From Ruminococcus sp. (GTDB lineage: Bacteria > Bacillota_A > Clostridia > Oscillospirales > Ruminococcaceae), in contig NZ_JAIKXF010000018.1 in NCBI RefSeq assembly GCF_024684275.1, positions 1 through 10,505 on the forward strand: a DNA stretch of 10,505 bases, read 5' to 3'. Shown piece by piece: positions 1-5,965 of this stretch. Positions within the stretch are counted from its first letter, which is position 1, and the number at the start of each line of letters is the position of its first letter. Below the pieces are notes generated by a model. It saw only the letters and a list, made by a program, of their open reading frames with translations. It did not search any database and was not told the origin of the DNA. The position numbers and the translations under genes were made by a program.

Positions 1-1749
1 GCTTTCACAAACAACGGCGAGCGTCTCGTAGGTCAGGTGGCTAAGAGACAGGCTATCACAAACCACGACAGAACAGTTTCTTCTATCAAGAGACATATGG
101 GTTCTGATTATAAAGTTGCTATCGACGGCAAGAACTATACCCCACAGGAAATATCCGCTATGATACTCCAGAAGCTCAAGGCTGACGCAGAGGCTTACCT
201 CGGCGAGACAGTAACTGAGGCTGTTATCACAGTTCCTGCTTACTTCACAGACTCACAGAGACAGGCTACTAAGGACGCAGGTCAGATCGCAGGTCTTACC
301 GTTAAGCGTATCATCAACGAGCCTACAGCAGCTGCTCTTTCATACGGTATAGACAAGGAAGAGGAGCAGACCGTAATGGTTTACGACCTCGGCGGCGGTA
401 CATTCGATGTTTCTATCATAGAAATGGGCGAGGACGTTCAGCAGGTACTTGCTACAGCAGGTAACAACCGTCTCGGCGGCGATGACTTTGACCAGCGTAT
501 AATCAACTGGATCGTTGACGAGTTCAAGAAGACTGAGGGCATCGACCTTTCACAGGATAAGATGGCTGCTCAGAGACTCAAGGACGCTGCTGAAAAGTCA
601 AAGATAGAGCTTTCATCTACAACAACATCAAATATCAATATCCCGTTCATCACTGTTGATGCAAGCGGCACACCTAAGCACCTCGACCTCACACTTACAC
701 AGGCTAAGTTCAACGAGCTCACAGCTGACCTCGTTGAGGCTACAATGGGACCTGTAAGACAGGCTCTCAGCGACAGCGGTCTGAATATCTCAGAGATCAA
801 CAAGGTGCTCATGGTCGGCGGTTCTTCAAGAATCCCTGCTGTACAGGAAGCTGTTAAGAAGCTCATCGGCAAGGAGCCATTCAAGGGCATCAATCCTGAT
901 GAGTGCGTAGCTCTCGGTGCTGCATATCAGGGCGGCGTTCTCGGCGGCGACGTTAAGAACGGTCTTCTCCTTCTCGATGTAACTCCTCTCTCACTCGGTA
1001 TCGAGACAGCAGGCGGAGTTTGCACAAGAATGATCGAGAGAAATACAACTATCCCTACAAAGAAGTCACAGGTATTCTCAACATACGCTGACAACCAGCC
1101 TGCTGTTGACATCAACGTACTTCAGGGTGAGCGTGAGTTCGCAAGAGACAACAAGCAGCTGGGTACCTTCCGTCTCGACGGTATCGCTCCTGCTCCAAGA
1201 GGAATCCCACAGATCGAAGTAACCTTCGACATCGACCAGAACGGTATCGTTCACGTATCCGCTAAGGATCTTGGCACAGGCAAGGAGCAGAACATCACTA
1301 TCACTTCCTCAACAAATATGTCTAAGGACGACATCGACAAGGCTGTCAAGGAAGCTGAGCAGTACGCTGCTGAGGATAAGAAGCGCCGTGAGGCTGTTGA
1401 CAACAAGAACGAGGCTGAGAACCTTGTATTCCAGTGTGAAAAGGCTCTTACAGACTTCGGCGACAAGGTTTCTGCTGACGAGAAGTCCAATATCGAGTCT
1501 AAGTGCACAGCACTCAAGTCTGCTATCGAAGCAAACAATGACTCTGAGATCAAGACTCTCAAGGAGGACCTCCAGAAGGCATTCTATGACCTTTCCGCTA
1601 AGGTATATCAGCAGGCAGCTCCTAACGGTGCAGCAGGCGCACAGGGTATTGATCCTTCACAGTTCGCTAATATGGGCGGTGCTGCTGACGCAGGCGCTCA
1701 GGGCGGAAATGACGACGGAGTAGTTGATGCAGACTTCACTGAGGTTTGA
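1..1749 (+). CDS. dnaK: Molecular chaperone DnaK (Hsp70), 5'-truncated by window edge
   Basis: ATP-dependent Hsp70 chaperone of the cytosol that works with DnaJ and GrpE in protein folding. The frame is open from base 1, so the gene runs in from outside; 582 residues are visible and, by comparison with Gram-positive DnaK, about 40 N-terminal residues (including the first phosphate loop) are missing. Visible motifs are [10 protein letters not shown] near fragment residue 110, the phosphate-2 motif [11 protein letters not shown] at about 128, the adenosine-site [12 protein letters not shown] at about 272, the substrate-binding domain with [11 protein letters not shown] and [10 protein letters not shown], and an acidic tail ending DADFTEV. 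A GTG at 37 could be taken for a start but lies well inside the conserved ATPase domain. Codon use is strongly biased (AAG, CTC, GGC), as expected for a highly expressed gene. dnaJ follows downstream. Any CIRCE/HrcA control site would lie upstream of the window. Confidence 0.98.
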   Translation, partial: AFTNNGERLVGQVAKRQAITNHDRTVSSIKRHMGSDYKVAIDGKNYTPQEISAMILQKLKADAEAYLGETVTEAVITVPAYFTDSQRQATKDAGQIAGLTVKRIINEPTAAALSYGIDKEEEQTVMVYDLGGGTFDVSIIEMGEDVQQVLATAGNNRLGGDDFDQRIINWIVDEFKKTEGIDLSQDKMAAQRLKDAAEKSKIELSSTTTSNINIPFITVDASGTPKHLDLTLTQAKFNELTADLVEATMGPVRQALSDSGLNISEINKVLMVGGSSRIPAVQEAVKKLIGKEPFKGINPDECVALGAAYQGGVLGGDVKNGLLLLDVTPLSLGIETAGGVCTRMIERNTTIPTKKSQVFSTYADNQPAVDINVLQGEREFARDNKQLGTFRLDGIAPAPRGIPQIEVTFDIDQNGIVHVSAKDLGTGKEQNITITSSTNMSKDDIDKAVKEAEQYAAEDKKRREAVDNKNEAENLVFQCEKALTDFGDKVSADEKSNIESKCTALKSAIEANNDSEIKTLKEDLQKAFYDLSAKVYQQAAPNGAAGAQGIDPSQFANMGGAADAGAQGGNDDGVVDADFTEV

Positions 1750-1751
1750 TA

Positions 1752-1910
1752 ATGAAGATCAATAAAACTGTAAGAAATATTATCATCATAGCTGCACTTG
1801 CTGCTTTAGTGTATTTCGGACTCAAATGGTTCGCAGGCTTTGCCAACGACGACCTCGGAGATTACGACGGCGGCAGAGGCAAATATGAGGATTCGATAGA
1901 AAACAGTTGA
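1752..1910 (+). CDS. Small single-pass membrane protein between dnaK and dnaJ (52 aa)
   Basis: Unrecognised 52-residue protein. It starts two bases after the dnaK stop (TGATAATG). Its Shine-Dalgarno GAGGT (1741-1745) is formed by the last codons of dnaK, with a 6-base spacer, which suggests translational coupling. The N terminus is short and basic (MKINKTVRN), followed by one hydrophobic helix at about residues 10-30 (from IIIIAALAAL to FAGF). The tail is short and acidic (DDLGDYDGGRGKYEDS), so the topology is probably N-in with the acidic tail outside, by the positive-inside rule. The ORF is not interrupted, and its codon use (GAC, GGC, CTC) resembles dnaK. No function can be assigned. It could be a small accessory of the heat-shock operon or simply a small protein carried by read-through from dnaK. 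I am fairly sure it is translated and unsure of any role. Confidence 0.65.
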   Translation: MKINKTVRNIIIIAALAALVYFGLKWFAGFANDDLGDYDGGRGKYEDSIENS

Positions 1911-1935
1911 TAAGGCTTTTAGGGCGGATTTTACT

Positions 1936-2054
1936 CCGCCCTAAAGGTGTATTTACAGGCGCGGTAAAAAACTGCCGTTTTAATGCGTTTATGACGCGAA
2001 AAAGGGAGCGGAGGCACTCCGCCGCCCTAAAGGTGCATTTACAGGCGCGGTAAA
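1936..2054. repeat. Two copies of a 33-base intergenic repeat, each preceded by a GC-rich hairpin
   Basis: Copy 1 is at 1936-1968 and copy 2 at 2022-2054. They begin CCGCCCTAAAGGTG, end ACAGGCGCGGTAAA, and differ at one base (T versus C). Each copy supplies the 3' side of a hairpin. Copy 1 pairs 1918-1928 with 1935-1945 (11 bp, loop TTTTAC). Copy 2 pairs GCGGAG 2008-2013 with CTCCGC 2017-2022 plus an imperfect outer AGGG/CCCT. Inside each copy TTTAC and GTAAA can form a second small stem. No T-run follows, so these are not ordinary terminators. They look like copies of a dispersed intergenic repeat family. No gene is seen in this stretch. Confidence 0.8.
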
Positions 2055-2141
2055 TTAGTAAGTAGAAAGTAGTAAGTAGAAAGTAGTAATTATTCAAACT
2101 TCTGCACACTACTCTCTACTCTCTACTCACTACTCACTAAT
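2054..2141. repeat. Inverted array of degenerate heptamers abutting the dnaJ ribosome binding site
   Basis: The left arm (2054-2087) is a tandem run of heptamers of the type TAGTAAG/TAGAAAG. The right arm (2108-2141) is a run of CTCTACT/CACTACT, nearly the reverse complement of the left arm. I count six mismatches over 34 positions. Four of the six would become G-U pairs only in RNA copied from the minus strand. The 20-base loop contains TTCAAACTTCTGCAC. The dnaJ Shine-Dalgarno AAGGAG (2142-2147) starts one base after the right arm. The layout recalls heptanucleotide short tandemly repeated sequences known from other bacteria; that comparison is by type only. Confidence 0.8.
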
Positions 2142-2156
2142 AAGGAGAATAAATAT

Positions 2157-3305
2157 ATGGCTGAAAAAAGAGATTATTATGAGATCCTCGGTATCCAGAA
2201 GGGTGCTTCCGAGGACGAGATAAAAAAAGCCTTCCGTAAAAAGGCAAGAGAAAACCACCCCGACCTTCACCCTGATGATCCGTCTTATGTCGAGAAATTT
2301 CAGGAGATAAACGAGGCTAATGAAGTGCTTTCCGATCCGGAAAAACGTGCCCGCTACGATCAGTTCGGCCATGCAGGCGTTGATCCAAGCTACGGCGGAG
2401 GCGCAGGCGGTATGGAGGGCTTCGGCGGCTTTGCGGATATGGACGATATTCTCGGCAGTATCTTCGGCGGCTTCGGCTTCGGCGGCGGCTCAAAGCGCTC
2501 TAACGTAAACGCTCCGAGAAGAGGCGCTGATATCCAGGACACCATATCTATCAGCTTTATGGAAGCCTGCACAGGCAAGAAGCAGGACATAAAGGTAAAC
2601 CGTATGTGTGTATGCGACAGCTGTAAGGGCTCAGGCGCAGAACCGGGTACTCAGCCCGATATTTGTCCCGACTGTCAGGGCAGAGGTACTATCAAGGCTA
2701 CTCAGCGTACTCCATTCGGCGCTATATCCTCAACCAAGCCATGTCCTCACTGCGGCGGAAAGGGCAAGATAATCAAGAGCCCATGCAGCAAGTGCCGCGG
2801 AGTAGGACGTATCAGAGTTCAGAAGAATGTAACTATCGACATTCCTGCCGGTATCGACGACGGACAGACACTCCGCGTAGGCGGTCAGGGCGACTGCGGC
2901 TTAAACGGCGGTCCTAACGGCGACCTCCTCGTTGGCATCAATGTAAAGTCACACCCTATCTTCAGACGTGAGGGATTTGACATACACTGCGATATACCTG
3001 TTACTTATATGGAAGCTGTTCTCGGAGCCGAAATAACCGTACCTACTATTGACGGCGACGTTAAATATACCATAGCCGAGGGCACTCAGACAGGAACTAT
3101 ATTCCGCTTAAAGGGCAAGGGCGTTCAGAGACTTCACCGTACAGACCGCGGAAATCAGTACGTCAAGATATACGTTGAGGTCCCCAAGAACCTCTCCAAG
3201 AAGCAGAAAGACCTGCTGAAGCAGTTTGAGGCTTCACTTACCGAAAAGAACTACGCTAAGCGTCAGAGCTTCTTTGAAAAGCTCCGCTCAAAGCTGGATT
3301 TTTGA
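2157..3305 (+). CDS. dnaJ: Chaperone protein DnaJ (type I Hsp40)
   Basis: Co-chaperone that binds unfolded protein, delivers it to DnaK and stimulates DnaK ATP hydrolysis; cytosolic. The 382 residues match a full-length type I DnaJ. Domains in order are a J domain at residues 5-70 with the HPD motif at 34-36, a Gly/Phe-rich region at about 75-115 (GGAGGMEGFGGF, GSIFGGFGFGGG), and a zinc-binding cysteine-rich domain with four CxxCxGxG motifs (CDSCKGSG, CPDCQGRG, CPHCGGKG, CSKCRGVG). C-terminal substrate-binding barrels and a dimerisation tail follow. The start is supported by AAGGAG at 2142-2147 with a 9-base spacer. It lies about 250 bases after the small membrane ORF, separated by repeats, so its transcript may either read through from dnaK or begin in the gap. 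I saw no clear promoter in the gap. Confidence 0.98.
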   Translation: MAEKRDYYEILGIQKGASEDEIKKAFRKKARENHPDLHPDDPSYVEKFQEINEANEVLSDPEKRARYDQFGHAGVDPSYGGGAGGMEGFGGFADMDDILGSIFGGFGFGGGSKRSNVNAPRRGADIQDTISISFMEACTGKKQDIKVNRMCVCDSCKGSGAEPGTQPDICPDCQGRGTIKATQRTPFGAISSTKPCPHCGGKGKIIKSPCSKCRGVGRIRVQKNVTIDIPAGIDDGQTLRVGGQGDCGLNGGPNGDLLVGINVKSHPIFRREGFDIHCDIPVTYMEAVLGAEITVPTIDGDVKYTIAEGTQTGTIFRLKGKGVQRLHRTDRGNQYVKIYVEVPKNLSKKQKDLLKQFEASLTEKNYAKRQSFFEKLRSKLDF

Positions 3306-3331
3306 CAATATTGGTACAGACCTGTTGTAAA
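3302..3331 (+). promoter_or_regulatory. Weak candidate promoter overlapping the dnaJ stop codon
   Basis: A perfect TTGACA (3302-3307) overlaps the dnaJ TGA stop. After 18 bases it is followed by TGTAAA (3326-3331), a 4/6 match to the -10 consensus. If real it would start transcription near 3338, inside the dnaJ terminator hairpin, and serve the gene at 3373. The -35 may be a coincidence of the stop codon context. Confidence 0.3.
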
Positions 3332-3354
3332 TTGCACAGTAGGTCTGTTCTTTT
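3316..3354 (+). terminator. Probable terminator of the dnaK-dnaJ transcript
   Basis: ACAGACCT (3316-3323) pairs perfectly with AGGTCTGT (3341-3348), closing a 17-base loop, and TTCTTTT follows directly. It lies 11 bases after the dnaJ stop. The long loop makes it a moderate rather than strong intrinsic terminator. Confidence 0.65.
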
Positions 3355-3372
3355 ACCGAAAGGAGGCAATCC

Positions 3373-3771
3373 ATGTTTGAACAGGACTATATCATGCGGC
3401 AGATAAAGGAAATGACTGCTGTTATTGCCAGAGTTTTCTTCGGAAGGAAGACGTACAAATCATTTCCTATGCTGGAAGAGGCAGAAAGGCAAAAGGCTTT
3501 TGCACTAATAGAACAGATACAAAACGGCGAACCAAAAAAGGCTGTTGAAGAGCTTGACAGACTTACTGACAACAACACAAAGGAAAATCTCATAATAGGG
3601 CTTGAGTTCTTTTCTCAGCTCAGCGATATGTCCGAGCAAATACTTTTGAAAGATGGCTACAGCCTTGTTAATGCAAGGAGAGATTTCACAAAATTTGCGA
3701 AAAAATTCGGCTTGGAGCAGATGACAGACCTTTATTTCGGTGAAAATGAAAGCGAAGAAGTCAGCGAATAA
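3373..3771 (+). CDS. Small uncharacterised cytosolic protein, DUF6483-like
   Basis: 132-residue soluble protein with no signal peptide and no membrane segment. It begins MFEQDYIMRQIKEM, which resembles from memory a Clostridia family named DUF6483 whose members share an opening of the type M-[FY]-x-Q-D-Y-[IVL]-M-R; this was not checked by search. The remainder is mostly charged helix: AERQKAFALIEQIQNGEPKKAVEELD is replaced by a TPR-like helical pair at about residues 35-65, and the tail is acidic (GENESEEVSE). No catalytic motif is visible. The start follows a strong Shine-Dalgarno AAAGGAGG (3359-3366) with a 6-base spacer. It sits between the chaperone operon and a second small helical gene on the same strand and may be transcribed independently of dnaJ. 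Function is unknown. Confidence 0.85.
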   Translation: MFEQDYIMRQIKEMTAVIARVFFGRKTYKSFPMLEEAERQKAFALIEQIQNGEPKKAVEELDRLTDNNTKENLIIGLEFFSQLSDMSEQILLKDGYSLVNARRDFTKFAKKFGLEQMTDLYFGENESEEVSE

Positions 3772-3778
3772 GTATAAA

Positions 3779-3821
3779 ACCTCCCAAAGCGGTCATAATA
3801 TCCGCAAAGGGAGGTGTTTTT
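3779..3821 (+). terminator. Hairpin plus T-run that also contains the next gene's Shine-Dalgarno
   Basis: ACCTCCC (3779-3785) pairs with GGGAGGT (3809-3815), and GCGG (3789-3792) pairs with CCGC (3802-3805) inside it. The run TTTTT (3817-3821) follows and touches the ATG at 3822. The shape is that of an intrinsic terminator for the gene at 3373. However, GGGAGGT is also the only good ribosome binding site for the gene at 3822, with a 7-base spacer from GGAGG, so the fold would hide it. Confidence 0.7.
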
Positions 3822-4256
3822 ATGGTTGAACAGGACACTATAAGGCTGCTTCGTGAGTGCGATGCAGGCGTTAAAATGGGTATATCCTCTATCGGTGACG
3901 TTCTGAGCTATGTCAGCAGCCACGACATGAAAAGAGTATTGCAGGACAGCTCTGAGGAACACGACAGGCTGAAAGCTGATTTGCAGGGACTTCTCGGTGA
4001 ATATCACGACGAGGGCAAGGAGCCTGCGGCTATGGCTAAGGGTATGTCATGGGTAAAGACCAATGTAAAGCTGACAATGAACGAATCTGACAGCACTGTC
4101 GCAGACCTTATCACCGACGGCTGCAACATGGGCGTGAAGTCCCTAAGCCGCTATCTCAACAAGTATCAGGCGGCAGATGAGCGCTCAAAGGATATTGCAA
4201 AGCGCATAATCAGCGCCGAGGAAAGGCTCTGTACCGACGTAAGGGCGTATCTGTAG
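3822..4256 (+). CDS. Helical, ferritin-like DUF2383-type hypothetical protein
   Basis: 144-residue soluble, largely alpha-helical protein with no signal or membrane segment. It opens MVEQDTIRLLRECDAGVKMG and has segments of the type EPAAMAKGMSWVKTN, NESDSTVADLITDGCNMG and KSLSRYLNKYQAAD. These resemble the DUF2383 (ferritin-like four-helix) proteins common in Clostridia. That placement is from memory of the pattern and was not searched. I do not see a complete di-iron ExxH pair, so metal binding is not claimed. The start is fixed by GGGAGGTG (3809-3816) seven bases upstream, inside a hairpin. No separate promoter is obvious, so expression probably depends on read-through from the gene at 3373 or on opening of that hairpin. 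A convergent gene follows after 57 bases. Confidence 0.8.
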   Translation: MVEQDTIRLLRECDAGVKMGISSIGDVLSYVSSHDMKRVLQDSSEEHDRLKADLQGLLGEYHDEGKEPAAMAKGMSWVKTNVKLTMNESDSTVADLITDGCNMGVKSLSRYLNKYQAADERSKDIAKRIISAEERLCTDVRAYL

Positions 4257-4279
4257 AATGGGCGTACTGCGCGAATTAA

Positions 4280-4309
4280 AAAGGGATTCCGAGTATTCGG
4301 AATCCCTTT
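4280..4309. terminator. Shared terminator between convergent genes
   Basis: A perfect 13-bp stem (AAAGGGATTCCGA at 4280-4292 with its complement at 4297-4309) closes a GTAT loop. Read on the minus strand, the stem is followed by a run of five T and AATT, a good intrinsic terminator for the gene at 4314-5279. Read on the plus strand the T-run is short (TTT then GGATTT), so termination of the 3822 gene is less certain. Confidence 0.85.
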
Positions 4310-4313
4310 GGAT

Positions 4314-5279
4314 TTATCTCATCATTGTTGGCTTTGCAGGAGCCCCCCATTTGTTATATACCACACTTGGCTGACACCAGAATATGATGTTTACAATAAG
4401 ACCTATAAGTGATAAAGGCGAAAAGAGGCATGAAAGACCTGATACGACCTCCCATGAACCGGGAATGAGCTCTATATAGGTGGGAATATTGCCCACTAAC
4501 AGGAGAACGAACCACCAGCCCGAATGACCTGCATCATGGAGTCGTCTGACAGCCGATGACCAGTACGGTATACCGATAGCAGTGCTCACAAGGATTATGA
4601 TAAGCATTGGAACATAGAACATATCCATTATGTCCTCAGGTGACGAAAATGTAGTATATGCTCCTGAACTTATTTTAGGGAATATCGCTGCTGACATTAA
4701 AACAATCGATATTATTCCAATAAATATGCCTAAAATGAAGTTGAACAGGAATCCCCACCAGAATTCGCTTCGTGTCGAACGTCCCTTGAAGTTGAAATAA
4801 TTCTTGAAATAGAGCTTAATAGCCTCTCCGAAGCCTACATACTTAGGACTTCCGTCACCCTCGTTGAATTCGCCGTAGTGGTCAAAGCCATAGATAGGTC
4901 CCTGATACATATTGGGCTGACCGTAGCCGTTGGGCTGTCCGTAGCCGTTGGGCTGCCCGTAGCCGTTAGGCTGACCGTAGCCGCTGGGCTGACCGTAGCC
5001 ACTGGGCTGACCGTAGCCACTGGGCTGACCGTAGCCGTTAGGCTGTCCGTAGCCACTGGGCTGTCCGTAGCCGCTGGGCTGTCCGTAGCCGCTGGGCTGA
5101 CCGTAATTGTCAGGCTGAGAAACCGAGGTCTGCGAGGCATCTGTCTGCGCATCTGCTGTTGGTACAGGTATCGCAGAAATATCGTCCATTTCCCCCGACG
5201 CTATTTCCAGTGACGCACCGCAGTTTTCGCAGTAATTATCGCCGTCTTTGTTTTCATAGTTGCAATATCTGCATTTCAT
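4314..5279 (-). CDS. Zinc-ribbon, GYGQP-repeat, DUF805 membrane protein
   Basis: 321-residue membrane protein in three parts. Residues 1-21 form a rubredoxin-like zinc ribbon with two CxxC pairs (C3, C6, C17, C20). Residues about 57-122 are eleven hexapeptides, one DNYGQP and ten [SN]GYGQP, disordered and rich in Gly, Tyr, Gln and Pro. From about 143 on is a DUF805 domain, with the family-typical [13 protein letters not shown] near the start, [12 protein letters not shown] between helices, and about four hydrophobic segments. The zinc ribbon is expected on the cytosolic side. The function of DUF805 proteins is unknown. The start has AAGGAGG (5287-5293) with a 7-base spacer, a promoter at 5375-5403 and a palindromic leader. 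It is transcribed alone, convergent with the 3822 gene. The repeat tract is likely to vary in length between strains by slippage. Confidence 0.93.
   Translation of the reverse strand: MKCRYCNYENKDGDNYCENCGASLEIASGEMDDISAIPVPTADAQTDASQTSVSQPDNYGQPSGYGQPSGYGQPSGYGQPNGYGQPSGYGQPSGYGQPSGYGQPNGYGQPNGYGQPNGYGQPNMYQGPIYGFDHYGEFNEGDGSPKYVGFGEAIKLYFKNYFNFKGRSTRSEFWWGFLFNFILGIFIGIISIVLMSAAIFPKISSGAYTTFSSPEDIMDMFYVPMLIIILVSTAIGIPYWSSAVRRLHDAGHSGWWFVLLLVGNIPTYIELIPGSWEVVSGLSCLFSPLSLIGLIVNIIFWCQPSVVYNKWGAPAKPTMMR
4915..5112 (-). repeat. Eleven-unit 18-bp tandem repeat inside the DUF805 gene
   Basis: Eleven units of 18 bp run without gaps. On the plus strand each of the first ten has the form GGCTGnCCGTAGCCnYTR, and the eleventh (5095-5112) is diverged. 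Because 18 is a multiple of three, gain or loss of units keeps the frame. Variation is concentrated at a few positions, one of which swaps Ser and Asn in the protein; in protein order the ten variable residues read SSSNSSSNNN, suggesting duplication of blocks rather than of single units only. Confidence 0.97.
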
Positions 5280-5305
5280 GTGTTTGCCTCCTTATATCAT
5301 GATGT

Positions 5306-5376
5306 ATTATTGATATGCCAACTAAATCTTGAATCTGATACTTGGAACTTCAAGATTCAATTGTCATATCAATAAT
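5306..5376 (-). promoter_or_regulatory. Long imperfect palindrome in the leader of the DUF805 gene
   Basis: The arms 5306-5333 and 5349-5376 (28 bases each) are inverted repeats with three mismatches around a 15-base loop. On the minus strand, the sense strand of the DUF805 leader, two of the mismatches become G-U pairs, leaving one true mismatch. The upper arm reaches into the -10 box. The RNA would start near 5368, so about 19 paired positions would form a hairpin at the very 5' end of the mRNA. It could be an RNA-stabilising or regulatory hairpin, an operator, or a small mobile palindrome. Confidence 0.75.
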
Positions 5377-5403
5377 TTTAGCAAAAAAATATTTTCTTGT
5401 CAA
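5375..5403 (-). promoter_or_regulatory. Sigma-A type promoter of the DUF805 gene
   Basis: On the minus strand, TTGACA (5398-5403) is separated by 17 bases (5381-5397) from TAAAAT (5375-5380). The -35 is perfect and the -10 matches 5/6. The expected start is near 5368, giving a leader of about 90 bases. Confidence 0.85.
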
Positions 5404-5812
5404 TATATCAAATATTATGTTTTTGTAAATTGTTACGTAGTTAAATGCTTTGCACTCTGTAACAAAATATGGCATTGAATATCAATTCACCGACGTTCTT
5501 TTCACTAAAGCCGTATTTTTTATATTCAAAGAGCGGTAAAAAATCTGTTTTAACAATAAATTACTGCCCGTTCATGGGGTTTTGTGTGTTATTTTTCTAT
5601 AGTTAAGCTGAAAATATACCCGATGTAAAATCATTAACCCTTATTCCTTGCAGAATATGAACTAATGGTATATTTTTCATATTTTCTTATCATATGCCAT
5701 AAATGCCTGTAATCAGGCGTTTATTTTCAACAATTACTGTTCATTTGATGAAATCGCAATTTTTTAAACATAATATGTACAGCAATTATCCACCTTTTCT
5801 ATATTTTTTCGG
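5404..5812. other. AT-rich intergenic region, no convincing gene
   Basis: About 400 bases between divergent transcription units, rich in A and T runs. It holds an inverted repeat TTGTTAC (5430-5436) / GTAACAA (5459-5465), about 30 bases upstream of the minus-strand -35. It also holds a terminator-like hairpin, AAATGCCTG (5701-5709) with CAGGCGTTT (5714-5722), loop TAAT, followed by ATTTTC on the plus strand. No plus-strand gene precedes that hairpin. A 45-codon frame at 5469-5606 has no ribosome binding site. I see no tRNA, CRISPR or insertion element. Confidence 0.6.
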
Positions 5813-5841
5813 TTGAATTATACATATAAAAAGTGTATAAT
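5813..5841 (+). promoter_or_regulatory. Strong sigma-A type promoter of the deaminase-GGDEF pair
   Basis: TTGAAT (5813-5818) is separated by 17 bases from a perfect TATAAT (5836-5841). The expected start is near 5848, giving a leader of about 118 bases before the start codon at 5966. Confidence 0.85.
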
Positions 5842-5848
5842 TTTAGTA

Positions 5849-5965
5849 TAACAAGATTGCAGCTAAGAGCTTTCGACAGGAACGATATATGGATTATGGG
5901 GTTTCTTACACGGTATTTTCCTCGTAGCAATAAAAGCTGCTTCAATGAATAGAGGTGAAACAGAA
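5849..5965 (+). promoter_or_regulatory. Possibly structured 5' leader of unknown type
   Basis: GCAGCT (5859-5864) can pair with AGCTGC (5935-5940). Nested inside, CGA plus GGAA (5874-5876, 5879-5882) can pair with TTCCTCG (5918-5924) with a two-base bulge. I compared it by eye with c-di-GMP-I, c-di-GMP-II, preQ1 and tetrahydrofolate riboswitch consensus features and saw no match. It ends with the Shine-Dalgarno AGAGGTG (5951-5957). Confidence 0.4.
5889..5927 (+). CDS. Candidate 12-residue leader peptide (uORF)
   Basis: ATG at 5889 opens a frame MDYGVSYTVFSS that stops at TAG 5925-5927. A modest Shine-Dalgarno AGGA (5878-5881) lies seven bases upstream. The frame sits inside the paired leader, so its translation would disrupt the nested stem and might affect the downstream gene. 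The peptide has no run of a single amino acid as in classical attenuation. It may be a chance frame. Confidence 0.3.
   Translation: MDYGVSYTVFSS

Noticed and set aside
1271..1723. 150-codon open frame within dnaK
   Set aside because: It is an alternate frame of dnaK with Ser/Arg/Leu-rich, family-less translation; the dnaK frame is conserved throughout.
1936..2141. CRISPR array
   Set aside because: Only two copies of one repeat plus a heptamer array with no unique spacers of even length and no cas genes.
4878..5213. Open frame on the plus strand and a second minus-strand frame over the GYGQP tract
   Set aside because: The repeated VAVGLP/ATVSP translations are by-products of the 18-bp tandem repeat; the zinc ribbon and DUF805 fix the true frame.
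5469..5606. 45-codon plus-strand frame in the AT-rich gap
   Set aside because: No ribosome binding site, no promoter at a fitting distance and no recognisable composition; likely chance.
5945..5965. Upstream ATG for the deaminase-like gene
   Set aside because: No Shine-Dalgarno before it; AGAGGTG lies between it and the ATG at 5966, which it serves at normal spacing.
5849..5965. Known c-di-GMP riboswitch in front of the GGDEF operon
   Set aside because: The conserved class I and class II core sequences are not present in the leader by eye.
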